A stretch of 64,000 nt of DNA from Ascoidea asiatica. Its lineage: Eukaryota; Ascomycota; Saccharomycetes; Ascoideales; Ascoideaceae. Positions 1-9,990 of the stretch are shown here, piece by piece; positions within the stretch are counted from its first letter, which is position 1; each line of letters begins with the position of its first letter. The notes beneath the pieces were generated by a model. The model did no database searches. It was not told where the DNA came from and saw only the letters and a program-made list of their open reading frames with translations. Where the stretch lies: positions 920,432 through 984,431 of the forward strand of contig BCKQ01000001.1 in assembly GCA_001600695.1 (NCBI GenBank), read 5' to 3'. Made by a program: the position numbers and the translations under genes.

Positions 1-68
1 GATATTTTGATAAACTAATTATCATATCAATATTCTTAAAACGCAGGCACTTTTATCTCCTATTCATA

Positions 69-1223
69 ATGTCATCAGAACTTAAAAAAACATCTCCAAT
101 AAAAGTATCATCATTATGTGAAATTTGTCATTCAAGAAAAGCAGTAATGAAAAGACCAAAAAATTTAAAAAAATTATGTAAATTATGTTTTTTTAATATT
201 TTTGAAAATGAAATTCATCAAACTATAATTTCAAATAATTTATTTAAATCTGGTGAATCTATAGCAATTGGTGCTTCTGGTGGTAAAGATTCAACAGTTT
301 TAGCATATGTTTTAAAATTATTAAATTCAAAATATAATTATAATTTAAATTTATATCTCTTAAGTATTGATGAAGGTATTAATGGTTATAGAAATGATTC
401 ATTATCAACTGTGAAAAGAAATAAAATTCAATATAATTTACCTTTAAAAATTGTATCTTATAAAGATTTATATAATTGGACAATGGATGAAATTGTTTCA
501 ATAACAAATATAAGAAATTCATGTACTTATTGTGGAGTTTTTAGAAGACAAGCTTTAGATAGAGGTGCTTTAAAATTAAATATTAATCATGTTGTTACTG
601 GTCATAATGCTGATGATATGGCTGAAACTGTATTAATGAATATATTAAGAGGTGATTTATCAAGATTAGAAAAATCAACTTCAATTTTAACTTCTTCAAT
701 TGGTTCAAAAGTTAAAAGATCAAAACCATTTAAATTTACTTACCAAAAAGAAATTGTATTATATGCTCATTATAAAAAATTAGATTATTTCTCAACTGAA
801 TGTACTTATGCTCCAGAAGCTTTTAGAGGTACTGCAAGAGTTTTATTAAAAAATTTAGAAAAAATAAGACCAAGTTCAATAATTGATATAATATATTCTG
901 GTGAAAATTTTGTTTTAAAGCAAAAGAAAAAAAGATTGAATATTTCAAAAAAAAACATTCAAAAAAATATTATCGGAACCAATAATAATGAGATTGAAGT
1001 ACGACCTGATGGTTCAGTTTCTTTACAAAGATTTAATTTTAAAGATGGTAATACTTGTATAAAATGTGGTTATTTATCTTCAAATAAAATTTGTAAAGCT
1101 TGTGTTTTACTTGAAAGTTTAAATAAATCAAGAGCAAAATTATCTTTAGATGATTCTTTTAATAATAAATCAACTAAAGGTGCTGCAACTTTATTAAGAA
1201 CTTTAGAAAGTTTAACCTTTTAA
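69..1223 (+). CDS. NCS6: Cytoplasmic tRNA 2-thiolation protein Ncs6 (Tuc1/Ctu1)
   Basis: The 384-residue protein belongs to the TtcA/Ncs6 family, which with Ncs2 and the Urm1 sulphur relay puts the 2-thio group on wobble U34 of tRNA-Lys, -Glu and -Gln in the cytosol. An N-terminal zinc-type pair (CEIC at 17-20, CKLC near 37-40) is followed by the ATP-pyrophosphatase P-loop SGGKDST near residues 70-76. The middle CTYCGVFRR supplies the catalytic cysteines typical of the family, then [10 protein letters not shown]. The C-terminus has a second zinc-type set (CIKC and CKAC). Length is close to the usual 350-390. The start is the first ATG after an AT-rich leader. It converges on RSC58 with only 38 bases between stop codons. 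Confidence 0.95.
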   Translation: MSSELKKTSPIKVSSLCEICHSRKAVMKRPKNLKKLCKLCFFNIFENEIHQTIISNNLFKSGESIAIGASGGKDSTVLAYVLKLLNSKYNYNLNLYLLSIDEGINGYRNDSLSTVKRNKIQYNLPLKIVSYKDLYNWTMDEIVSITNIRNSCTYCGVFRRQALDRGALKLNINHVVTGHNADDMAETVLMNILRGDLSRLEKSTSILTSSIGSKVKRSKPFKFTYQKEIVLYAHYKKLDYFSTECTYAPEAFRGTARVLLKNLEKIRPSSIIDIIYSGENFVLKQKKKRLNISKKNIQKNIIGTNNNEIEVRPDGSVSLQRFNFKDGNTCIKCGYLSSNKICKACVLLESLNKSRAKLSLDDSFNNKSTKGAATLLRTLESLTF

Positions 1224-1261
1224 TATATATTTTATTATAATATAAGTATATAAATTGTATT

Positions 1262-3727
1262 TTATCGTCTTCGAGATCTTGAATTTAAACCTTGTAATCT
1301 TGTACTTCTTGAACTTCTTGAATTATTCGTATTATTATTGATATTGAAATTATTATTCGAATTATTGATATTATTATTTAAATTAATTGGTGGTAAAATT
1401 CCTTGATAATTTGTACCAAAAACTGGTATATTCTCACTAAATTTCAATCCATCGAAATTTTTCTTTCTTTTTTTCAATTTTTTTTCTTTATTTGATAAAT
1501 TCTTATAATCATCTGATATTATTTCCGAAGGTTTAATATTATTTAAAACATTAATTAAAAGTCTTTGAATTTTAAAATATAATTTTTTTTCATCAATTGA
1601 AGGTTGTGAATTTAAATTTAAATTTAATCTTTGAAGTTTTAAATTATTTAATTTTTTTAATAATTTATTAATTAATTCTTGTTGTTTACCATTTTTATAT
1701 GCATTTATTTCTTCATCATCAATTGTATAATTTAATGGATTTGATTCTAATAAGTAGTTTATATTTATTTTATTATCTGAATTCATTTTTTTAAAATAAC
1801 TTTCCATAGATTCAATTTTAAAATTATCTTCCATATTAGTATCTTCAACATCTTTATTTTCTATATTTGCCTTTTCTATTATTTTGTTATCATTTATAGG
1901 CTTTTCAATTGATAAATCTTCTTTATTTTGATCTGAAGATTGAGACTGCGATTGTGACTGTGACTGTGATTGTGACTGTGATTGTGACTGTGATTGAGAT
2001 TGAGATTGAGATTCTGTAGATTGAATTGGATTTTGAGGTTCTGTTTGAGAAGAATTTTCAAAAAGATTTTCATTTTTATTTTTTTCAATTGCACTTAAAT
2101 ATTTTTTCTTAAAATCAATTAAGTTTCTTAAACCAATTTGTTCAAACCAAATTTTTTCTGAGGTTTTTATTGAAATTACACCAAGAGTTTCATCAATTAA
2201 TGGAATAAATTTTAAAATTGGTAAACTTTTTTTAAAATCATTATTACTATTTAAAGATAACCATGGTTTTAAAGGTAAAAAAAACCAATTAGGATGAAAA
2301 AATTGACTTAAAATATCTTGTCTTTGACTTAAATTTGAATTTAAATTATTATCATTTAAATTTATCAGTTTTAAAGAATTTAATTTTTTTGAAGGAAATG
2401 AATAGGGTTGTGGAATTATTTTAACTTTATTAAAATATGAATTTTCTTTAATATTTTTATCAATTTGATCATCTTCTGGAATTAAAGAAGATTTATTAAT
2501 TAATGAAGAAAATAATGAAAATTTATTATTATTTGAACCAACTTGAATATTATAAGTTTCATTATTTGGTAAATTAAAAGAAATTTCAATTTTTTTTAAA
2601 TCATTTGTAAAATATTTTGATAAAAAATAAGAAAGAGTTGAAGAATTGAAATCATCTAAATTGTTTGAATTATTATTATCAGTTTCTGAAATATTATCAA
2701 AATTATAAAAAGAATTTAATTTATAAATTTGAGATAATATTAAATTCAAGGAATTTTGATAAAAATTATCAATTTTAATATATAAATTTGAACCAGTTTG
2801 ATTTGATAAAGTTAAATTATATAATATAATAAAAGCAGATAATTTAATATCATGAAATAATTTATAAAGACTGTTATTATTATTAGAATTGGAATTTAAA
2901 TAATATAAATTATTTTTATAATTTTTATAAATTGAAGTTGATTTATTTGAATTAAAATCTTTTAAAAAATCATTAGTTATTCTATCACTTAATATTAAAT
3001 CAGGATCTAGATTATCTTCAGTTTTTATTGATTGAATTGAAGTATCATTAATTTCATCAATTTTTATATCATTTTCACTATTTTTATTATCTAAATTATC
3101 TAGATTATCTAAATTTTCAGCTGAATTCTGAATGATTTTTTCATTTTTTATTTCATTTTCTTTAACTTCTTCTTTTTCTATTTCTTTTTTTTTAACTTTG
3201 ATATCATTTTCAATTATTGAATCTTTAATATCATCATTATTAATATCAATATTAGTTATAGTTTTATCAAATTTTAAATCATTTACATAATTTAAATAAG
3301 AATCTTGAATTTTTTCAAAATCAGATTGATAAAAATCAGAAGGAAATAAATTTGATAATATTGAAACTTTTTCATCATTATTAGTTTCATTAATATCATT
3401 ATCTAAATGAGTTAAAACAAGAAATAAATCATTAATGAAATTATCATATATTTTTTTAAAATCATCAAAGGAAATATTAAATTTTGATGATATTTTATCT
3501 TCAGATGAAGTTTTAATTGTTAATTCTTCATCATTTTTTGAATTTTCTTTTATTATTATATCATTAGATGAATTTGTATTTAATAAATTTTTATCTAAAT
3601 TAATTTCTTTAGATTTTGTAATATCATTAATCTCAGATTCTTTTGAAACTAATGAATTCTTTTCAAGTGATTGATTTTGTAAATTGTTTTCAGCGGTTGA
3701 TTTTCCTTCGGATTGTATTTGGGACAT
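1262..3727 (-). CDS. RSC58: RSC chromatin-remodelling complex subunit Rsc58
   Basis: This 821-residue protein matches Rsc58 in scattered conserved blocks in the right order. They are a degenerate bromodomain-like N-terminal region with SLYKLFHDIKL (residues ~285-295), a central FFHPNWFFLPLKPWL (~470-485), WFEQIGLRNLI (~525-535), KLYFKIQRLL (~715-725), and a C-terminal PVFGTNYQGILPP (~775). S. cerevisiae Rsc58 has equivalents of each at about 502 residues. The extra length here is Asn/Lys/Glu-rich linker, including a Gln-Ser dipeptide run at bases ~1930-2000. The protein is a structural subunit of the nuclear RSC remodeller. The identification rests on remembered homologous blocks rather than a catalytic motif. 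Confidence 0.85.
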   Translation of the reverse strand: MSQIQSEGKSTAENNLQNQSLEKNSLVSKESEINDITKSKEINLDKNLLNTNSSNDIIIKENSKNDEELTIKTSSEDKISSKFNISFDDFKKIYDNFINDLFLVLTHLDNDINETNNDEKVSILSNLFPSDFYQSDFEKIQDSYLNYVNDLKFDKTITNIDINNDDIKDSIIENDIKVKKKEIEKEEVKENEIKNEKIIQNSAENLDNLDNLDNKNSENDIKIDEINDTSIQSIKTEDNLDPDLILSDRITNDFLKDFNSNKSTSIYKNYKNNLYYLNSNSNNNNSLYKLFHDIKLSAFIILYNLTLSNQTGSNLYIKIDNFYQNSLNLILSQIYKLNSFYNFDNISETDNNNSNNLDDFNSSTLSYFLSKYFTNDLKKIEISFNLPNNETYNIQVGSNNNKFSLFSSLINKSSLIPEDDQIDKNIKENSYFNKVKIIPQPYSFPSKKLNSLKLINLNDNNLNSNLSQRQDILSQFFHPNWFFLPLKPWLSLNSNNDFKKSLPILKFIPLIDETLGVISIKTSEKIWFEQIGLRNLIDFKKKYLSAIEKNKNENLFENSSQTEPQNPIQSTESQSQSQSQSQSQSQSQSQSQSQSQSSDQNKEDLSIEKPINDNKIIEKANIENKDVEDTNMEDNFKIESMESYFKKMNSDNKININYLLESNPLNYTIDDEEINAYKNGKQQELINKLLKKLNNLKLQRLNLNLNSQPSIDEKKLYFKIQRLLINVLNNIKPSEIISDDYKNLSNKEKKLKKRKKNFDGLKFSENIPVFGTNYQGILPPINLNNNINNSNNNFNINNNTNNSRSSRSTRLQGLNSRSRRR

Positions 3728-4156
3728 TCTTGGAATAGAAATATGAAATGGATTGAAATAAACGTTTATTTTTTAAATGTCAAAAATAAACAATGCTATC
3801 TAAAGTTTGTTGATCATCGATGTTTTTTTCTTATTGCAATATTCAAACCTCAAGATTCAAAGACTGACAATTTCGATTCTTTCACTTCCATTTGGATTTT
3901 ACTTTCAATTTCCTTCCCGTGCGCATCGCAAACATTCGGGAATTCAAACCGCACGCAAAAACAATAAAATGGCGTGCGGGACAACGCAGCATGCAAAACA
4001 GAAATGCGTGCAAAACTTGAACTCTCACGCAAAGTTCAAGCCACAATGAAAATATTTCTTCAAACACAAAATTAAAAGAGCACGCTAATTCAAACCACCC
4101 TCGGAACTATCTTTTTTTGGTTCGATTAAGAGATAGATTATCTAAACATGGATTTG
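3728..4156. promoter_or_regulatory. RSC58 upstream region with clustered GCACGC motifs
   Basis: This gene-free gap lies upstream of RSC58 (minus strand) and the tRNA-Tyr. Between 3919 and 4085 it carries repeated GCACGC or its complement (3951-3956, 3972-3977, 4006-4011, 4080-4085), plus a related TCACGC at 4025-4030 and CGTGCGC at 3918-3924. Short ORFs here overlap one another on both strands and show no protein signature. A promoter role is inferred from position only. Confidence 0.35.
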
Positions 4157-4255
4157 CTCCCGGTGGCCAAGCTGGCTAAGGCGCGAGACTGTAATGTTTC
4201 ACTTTGTGAGAACAAAGTAATCTTGAGATCGGGTGTTCGACTCACCCCCGGGAGA
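4157..4255 (+). tRNA. tRNA-Tyr (GTA) with a 25-nt intron
   Basis: The acceptor stem CTCCCGG (4157-4163) pairs with CCGGGAG (4248-4254), followed by discriminator A. The D-arm and the T-arm with GTTCGA are in place. The anticodon GTA is at 4191-4193. The sequence closely follows yeast tRNA-Tyr. A 25-nt intron at 4195-4219 interrupts the anticodon loop one base after the anticodon, the standard eukaryotic site. The intron contains a perfect 7-bp hairpin (ACTTTGT/ACAAAGT with a GAGA loop). A T-run just after the gene (4256-4267) serves as the Pol III terminator. Splicing would need the Sen endonuclease. Confidence 0.96.
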
Positions 4256-4456
4256 TTTCTTTTTTTTAGCTTTGTTAAATTAACCAAAAAAGAATATTAA
4301 CGATTAAAATTTTCAAATATTTATCTAGATAAAAGAAAAGGATAAATGTAATTGATTAATTAAGTGAGCATTTAAATATGTAATGAAATATAATGATATA
4401 TTGTATAATAATATAGAATTATATAAATTTTTTTTAAATTTTTTTTTAAATTTAAT

Positions 4457-5884
4457 TTAATATAAATTTAAATCTTCTTCAGTCATTGAATATTTTATCC
4501 AATTTGCCATACAATTTTGATCTAAAATTTCTTCAAATGGAGTAAAAACTGCAGGATCACAACCTGAACATTTATCACTTACAGGACAATTAAAATATGG
4601 TTGATGAAAATATCCAATATCTCTAAACCAATGAATTTGAGATTTATCAGCAAATAAAGCAACACCAATTGAATGTACAGGTGCATCACCCCATCTTTCA
4701 TAATAAAAACCACCTTTTTGATCTAAATAATTAAACCAATTTGTATAAGCTTGACCTCTAAAAAATTCCATATCACCAATTTCAAAATTTGACCAAAAAT
4801 GACATGATGAATAACCTGAAGTAATTTTTGCTTTTCTTGGATCTTGCATATCATCCATTAACCAATCATAAGCACCATTTTTATTTAAATAATTTACATT
4901 ATTTTCAATTTTTAAAAAATCTAAAGTTGAATTCCATAAACTTTCAATAGTTTCAACAATTTCATATAAATTTATATTAAAACCATAAATTTTTTTATTA
5001 TCTTCCATAAATTTAAAAACATCATAATCAATATCACAATAATAATTAACATCAGGTTCAATTCTCCAATAATATCTAAAATTTAATAAATGTGGTACAT
5101 GATAAAAAGTACCAGAATTAAATCTACACATATTTCTATAAGAAATTTTTTTTGAATAAGGTAATTTACCTAATTTTTTTACACCTTCTTCCATAAATTC
5201 ATCTTTAATAAAATCAGGTTTAATCCATAAATTATCAGGAATTTTTATAAAATAACATGGAGATGGAGAAGCTCTTTCAGTTATTTTTTCTTTAAATTCA
5301 TCAGTAAATTCTTCATCATTTAAAAAAGTCCAAGGATAATTAAATTTAGAATTAAAATGATTTTCAATTTGTCTTATACTTTCTAAAATTCCATCCATTT
5401 CACTATTTCTAACTAAAGCTAAAAAAGTTGCATTTGCTTTAATATAATCCATACCATTTTTTTTTAAATTTAAAACTTTTGGTTCATCAATTTTTTTATT
5501 CATAACTTCTGAATATATTTCATAATTATTTTTTAAAACTTGATCAGTTGTTAATTTATCATTATGAAATCTTGATTTTCTGAAAAATAATTCATTTAAA
5601 GTACCATCTTTTTTTAAATAAAATTTTCTATAATCTTTAATTTTATTTAATAAAAAATTATATGAGTTTGAAGATGAAGATGATGAAGATGTTGATAAAG
5701 AAAATAATTTATTTGATATTGATTCACCAGAATTTGAAACATAATTTTTAAAATCTTCAACTTCAATTTTTTTAATTATTGTATTATTTGAAGATGAAGA
5801 TATTAATAGAAATATTGAAATTAAAGTAAAAGATATAAATACTAGTCTTGCAATTTTATTTCTTAAAAAACCAAATGAAAGCAT
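4457..5884 (-). CDS. GT15 family alpha-1,2-mannosyltransferase (KRE2/KTR type), copy A
   Basis: This 475-residue type II Golgi protein has a short cytoplasmic tail, a membrane anchor at ~13-29, a Ser-rich stem (~60-75) and a GT15 catalytic domain from ~150. The domain begins NATFLALVRNSEM and includes the donor and metal region YYWRIEPDVNYYCDIDYD (~270-288), CHFWSNFEIG and ERWGDAPVHSI. In the Kre2 structure the Glu of EPDV, the Glu of NFEIG and the His of APVHS lie in the active site, and all three are present. The family adds alpha-1,2-mannose from GDP-mannose to O- and N-glycans. The cysteine-rich tail (CPVSDKCSGC) differs from copy B at 7824-9104. I cannot assign a specific KTR paralogue. 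Confidence 0.88.
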   Translation of the reverse strand: MLSFGFLRNKIARLVFISFTLISIFLLISSSSNNTIIKKIEVEDFKNYVSNSGESISNKLFSLSTSSSSSSSNSYNFLLNKIKDYRKFYLKKDGTLNELFFRKSRFHNDKLTTDQVLKNNYEIYSEVMNKKIDEPKVLNLKKNGMDYIKANATFLALVRNSEMDGILESIRQIENHFNSKFNYPWTFLNDEEFTDEFKEKITERASPSPCYFIKIPDNLWIKPDFIKDEFMEEGVKKLGKLPYSKKISYRNMCRFNSGTFYHVPHLLNFRYYWRIEPDVNYYCDIDYDVFKFMEDNKKIYGFNINLYEIVETIESLWNSTLDFLKIENNVNYLNKNGAYDWLMDDMQDPRKAKITSGYSSCHFWSNFEIGDMEFFRGQAYTNWFNYLDQKGGFYYERWGDAPVHSIGVALFADKSQIHWFRDIGYFHQPYFNCPVSDKCSGCDPAVFTPFEEILDQNCMANWIKYSMTEEDLNLY

Positions 5885-7411
5885 TATTATTATTATTATT
5901 ATTAATTATTTTAAATTTGATTCTTTTTTTTTGATATATGAATATATATAAGAGAAAAAAGTTTAAAAGAAAGAAAAAAAGCAACAAGATTAACAAAGAA
6001 ATGAAAAAAAATGTAACGCTATTAGTATATATGTATAATTGTATATATATATATATATCTATATTCTTATATTTGTATGTTTATAAATCTATTGTTACAA
6101 TAGATAGATAGAGAAATAGATATAATATGCCAGATATTCAATATATATTACAAAAGACCCAGATGAATATTAATGAAATATTGAAGAAATGAAATGAAAT
6201 TAAATATAATAATTGAATATTATTGATATATATATTACTGAAAGATATTATAATTGAATATAATAATCAAATAATATAATGAAAATACAATTAAAATAGA
6301 AAATAATAAAACAATCTAATGAATTATCATGAAATAATGAAATAATGAAATACTAAAATTATGAAATAATCAAGAGTATATTGAGATATATTAAATAAGT
6401 TAAATATATTGAAAAATCTGAGATTGATTGATTAGATGAAATTGTTCAAATGGGAAATAGAAATAGAAATAGAAATAGAAATAGAAATAGAAATAGAAAC
6501 AGAAATAAAGATAGAACTGGAAATGGAAGTGGAAATGGAAATGGAAATAGTTAAAAACGGTGATAATTTGTATGTGGTTTGGTGTTTTGGAGCTTTCGCG
6601 CTAAATCATCAAGGCCCAAGCAAAAGTTGAAAATGTTGCGAGTACAGCGCAGAAGCTCCAGAAAACAGCGCAGGGTAACGGGTATTTTTAGATCACCTGC
6701 AACAGAGAACAAGTTGTGGGCAGCACTCGGGCAACAGAAAAGAAAAGGGCAAAAAGAGAGGAAGAAGTAAAAAACACAGCAGCAGTAGAGCACTGCGCAA
6801 AAGCTCCCTTGCTTCTTTGGCCGCGTGCTTAGGTAATCGCATTCTGCCCAGCTCCGAAAACGCTAAGCCAGCTCTTTGCGGTGTTCAATTCAATTCAATT
6901 CTGGCTTGGAGCTGATCTGAGGTTTTCGCGTCTGGCGTTGAATTGTTCTCTGATTCACAGGGCCATTCACGAGTCTAGACAGCTGTTACAGTCTCGTGCT
7001 CCAGCTCAGGCTCCAGCTCAGGCACGCTGGCAACTAAAAACAGTCCGGAATACCGCTGTGCGGATGTTTAGATGGCTGACGGAACTGCATCCACGGTTGA
7101 TCCACTGTTGATCCCAGAATTCAGATCAAATTTGTGATCGCAGATCTGCAATCCCTGACAACATGTCCCGATAACAAGGGAAATATAATCAGGGGTGCGT
7201 TTGTTCCGGCTTACACAGGTCACCGCTAACTTTTTGGGAATTTCATCGCGTGCCAGCATTAATGATAAAATCTTGGCATTATTTCTTAATTTAGAATTCA
7301 GTCGGTTCCACAACCATGGATTTATTCAACTGTTTATTTTTTAAAATTTTTATTTTAAAAACTTTCATTAATATCTGAGTTATCTTTACGTTGCATCTTT
7401 AAGTAAATTAA
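5885..7411. other. Intergenic region with an AT-rich half and a GC-richer half
   Basis: The first 650 bases are AT-rich promoter-type sequence upstream of mannosyltransferase copy A. A purine tandem repeat follows (6453-6550). From about 6560 to 7320 the base composition becomes markedly richer in G and C, with a short duplication of CCAGCTCAGG near 7000-7021. Small ORFs in the GC-richer part overlap each other on both strands and show no domain. The block ends about 90 bases before the tRNA-Phe gene. It could be a decayed insertion near a tRNA gene, but I found no LTR ends or target duplications. Confidence 0.3.
6453..6550 (+). repeat. Hexanucleotide tandem repeat (GAAATA)n
   Basis: About ten near-perfect GAAATA units run from 6453, decaying at the 3' end into GGAAAT and GGAAGT variants. 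This is a simple-sequence microsatellite on a purine-only strand. The ORF through it (from 6436) is a product of the repeat and is not called as a gene. Confidence 0.85.
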
Positions 7412-7427
7412 GCTGATTTAGCTCAGC

Positions 7428-7460
<33 letters not shown>

Positions 7461-7484
7461 TGTGTTCGATCCACAGAATTAGCA
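7412..7484 (+). tRNA. tRNA-Phe (GAA), intronless
   Basis: This is a 73-nt tRNA. The acceptor stem GCTGATT (7412-7418) pairs with AATTAGC (7477-7483), and the discriminator is A. The D-loop is AGCTGGGAGAG, the anticodon GAA is at 7445-7447 within CTGAAGA, and the T-loop is TTCGATC. It is almost identical in its arms to S. cerevisiae tRNA-Phe but lacks the anticodon-loop intron found there. A run of 11 T (7491-7501) a few bases downstream is the Pol III terminator. Confidence 0.97.
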
Positions 7485-7823
7485 TTCTTATTTTTTTTTT
7501 TGTTTAAAAACTCAATGTCACGTGAAATTTCACTCAAAATCTATTTATCTATTCATATATTTTTATTTATTTAATTCTGTAGTATTCAGTTATAAATAAA
7601 TTCGAAATTTAAATGAATAACTTATTGAAACTATTAAAAATATTCATAATATTCATAATATTCATATATCTTTCTAATATTATTCTAAATTTATTTGTTC
7701 TGTTTCAATCTAAATACTTTTATTTAAAGATTAAAGATTTAGGATTTGATTTATAAATATATAATAAGTTTATTAAAAGTATATTAAAAGTTTGTAATAA
7801 AGTAATATAAAAATAAGTATAAA
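7485..7823. other. Short intergenic region after tRNA-Phe
   Basis: This gap holds the tRNA terminator T-run and the 3' flank of mannosyltransferase copy B. A palindromic TCACGTGA (7518-7525) is the consensus for the Cbf1-type bHLH factor, but it lies between a tRNA and a gene 3' end, so its role is unclear. The rest is AT-rich with no visible structure. Confidence 0.3.
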
Positions 7824-9104
7824 TTAAGTATAATTTTCCCAACCATCTGGTTTTTTTAAGCCTTGAACATCAAAATATCTTCCTGTACAACTATAACCTC
7901 TCCAAGCAAAATCATCATTTGGATTACAACTACAATGATTTTTTTTCCTAAATTCATTATCAATTGGACATGAATGATAAACTCCATGATTATATCCAAT
8001 ATCATCAAAAAAATGAATTTTATTTTTATCTTCAAATAATGATATTGCAATTGAATGAATTGGTGCATCTCCCCATCTTTCATAAAAAAATCCACCAGAT
8101 TTATCTAAATATTCAAAATATTTTAAATATGCTTCTGATCTAAAAAAATTTAAATTTCCAATTTCAAAATTTGACCAAAAATGACATAAATTATAATTAT
8201 CTCCATTATCATTTGAAATAAATTCAATTAAATTATTTTTATTTAAATATTTTGGATTTTCTTTAATAAATTCTTTTGTTGTTTTCCATAATGTTGGAAT
8301 TGTTGCTTCAAATTCATAAATTGAAATTGCAAATCCATAAGTTTTATTATTATTTTCCATAAATTTAAATAAATCATAATTTATATCACAATAAAATTGT
8401 ATATCAGGTTCAACTCTCCAATAATATTCATAATCATTTAATAATGGATGTCTCCAAAAAAATCCAGATTCAAATCTACACATATGTCTATATGATAAAC
8501 TATCTGCATATATAATTTTTTTTGCAGTCATTTCTTCTCTTGCTTTATCAGCTTTTTCAATATCAATAAATTTTGGAATTGACCATTGATCTTTTGGAAT
8601 TTTACCATATTTTGTTTTTCCAGAAACTATTGAAGTTGTTGCATCTTTAAATTCTTTTGTAAAATCTTCATCATTTAAAAAAATCCAATCATAATGAAAT
8701 TTTCTATTAAATCTATCTTCAACAGATCTTATAGCTTTAACAATACCCCAAACATCTGAATTTCTTGCTAATGTTACAAATGTTGCATTTGCTTTATTTT
8801 GTTTAATTAAACTATATTCTTGATTTTCAAATTCATTAAAAAATTTTTGATAATCTTCTTTATTTAAATTATCTGATTTTATTTGACTAATTTTATTTAA
8901 ATCTTCATTATTAATAGTAATATCTTTAATATCTTTTATATTATTATTTTTTGTATTGCTATCACTATTGATTTTATTAATATAATTGGAATTATTAAAT
9001 ATTGAAAAAGATAAAATTAATAATACTATTATAATAATTGAAACTTTTAATCTTTGATTTAATTTAATTTTAGAATTGAATTTTGAAATACTATTACCGA
9101 TCAT
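7824..9104 (-). CDS. GT15 family alpha-1,2-mannosyltransferase (KRE2/KTR type), copy B
   Basis: This is a 426-residue Golgi type II membrane protein with an anchor at ~19-38 and a catalytic domain starting at NATFVTLARNSDV (~105). It has the family signatures YYWRVEPDIQFYCDINYD, CHFWSNFEIG and ERWGDAPIHSI, so the putative active-site Glu, Glu and His positions are intact. The C-terminus has HCSCNP, then GYSCTGRYFDVQGL and PDGWENYT, the ending common to Kre2, Ktr1 and Ktr3-type enzymes. It is on the same strand as copy A but clearly diverged from it and has a shorter stem. It should extend alpha-1,2-mannose chains on O- or N-glycans. Which KTR member it represents is not resolved. Confidence 0.9.
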   Translation of the reverse strand: MIGNSISKFNSKIKLNQRLKVSIIIIVLLILSFSIFNNSNYINKINSDSNTKNNNIKDIKDITINNEDLNKISQIKSDNLNKEDYQKFFNEFENQEYSLIKQNKANATFVTLARNSDVWGIVKAIRSVEDRFNRKFHYDWIFLNDEDFTKEFKDATTSIVSGKTKYGKIPKDQWSIPKFIDIEKADKAREEMTAKKIIYADSLSYRHMCRFESGFFWRHPLLNDYEYYWRVEPDIQFYCDINYDLFKFMENNNKTYGFAISIYEFEATIPTLWKTTKEFIKENPKYLNKNNLIEFISNDNGDNYNLCHFWSNFEIGNLNFFRSEAYLKYFEYLDKSGGFFYERWGDAPIHSIAISLFEDKNKIHFFDDIGYNHGVYHSCPIDNEFRKKNHCSCNPNDDFAWRGYSCTGRYFDVQGLKKPDGWENYT

Positions 9105-9990
9105 TTTTAAATATTTAATATTTCATATATGATATAATATAATTGATAAATGATAAATGATAAATGATAATTGATAAAAAAAGTTTGAATGATAATGATG
9201 ATAATGAAGATAAAGAATATTTATAGGGTATATATATAATAATATATAATTACTAATATAATACAATAAAATAATTGAAAAAAAAATAAAGAATTGAAAA
9301 ATTGAATAAGATAAATTACAGAATTAAAAGAAGTTTATTGTTTTATTATTATAATTGAAATTATAATTGAGATTTAATTTAATTAAATTTCTGGATTTGT
9401 GATCTAAAATGAAACTCTGGTAAAGGATATCAGATCAGTTTTATATAAATTGTAATATTATGAATATTTCAATGAATATTGTATTATTTTCTTCAATAGA
9501 TTGATAATATTCTATTCTTTCTCTTTAAAGATATATTCAATTGAATTTGAATAATTATTTCATTGAAAGTTTCAAAGGTTTTCAATTAAAATAACTGAAA
9601 AGATTGAAAGAAAGAAGTTTCCTGAAGCTTTAAATGAGAGTCGTTTTTTGATTCTTCACGTTGCTACTAAAAATATGGCAGAGGAGAAAGAAGCAGCGGA
9701 TAAAACAAGGATACACGGCGGATCTGCCACGGTTCCGGGCTTGGGGCGAAGCCGGCTTCAGGACTAAATGGGCTTATTTCTGGGACACTATTATAGGACA
9801 TTGGTTTTGGTGATACGGACCAGGGACAGCTGATACCAGGACACACCCTCGGGACAGAACTCTGGAAGCAGAAGAACCACAAACAGCAAACACTCGAACT
9901 ATTTCAATGACTATTTTAAAGACTACTTTATTGATACACTATTCTACAACACTATTTCATTACAAAACAAGACTACTCGAATACAATCAA
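9105..9990. promoter_or_regulatory. Upstream region of mannosyltransferase copy B with an RGGACA cluster
   Basis: The first ~500 bases next to the gene start are AT-rich. A GC-richer stretch at ~9680-9880 has five copies of GGGACA or AGGACA in 75 bases (9782, 9795, 9823, 9838, 9851). The short ORFs in it carry no protein signature. BDP1 ends just beyond. The promoter function is inferred from location. Confidence 0.3.

Noticed and set aside
4118-4130. GGTTCGATTAAG as a Pol III B box
   Set aside because: It lacks the CC end of the B box and no cloverleaf can be formed around it.
6436-7313. Short ORFs in the GC-richer block before tRNA-Phe
   Set aside because: They overlap on both strands, lack domains, and are explained by fewer AT-rich stop codons in GC-richer DNA.
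6560-7411. Ty-like LTR upstream of the tRNA gene
   Set aside because: No TG...CA ends, target-site duplication, primer-binding site or second copy could be seen.
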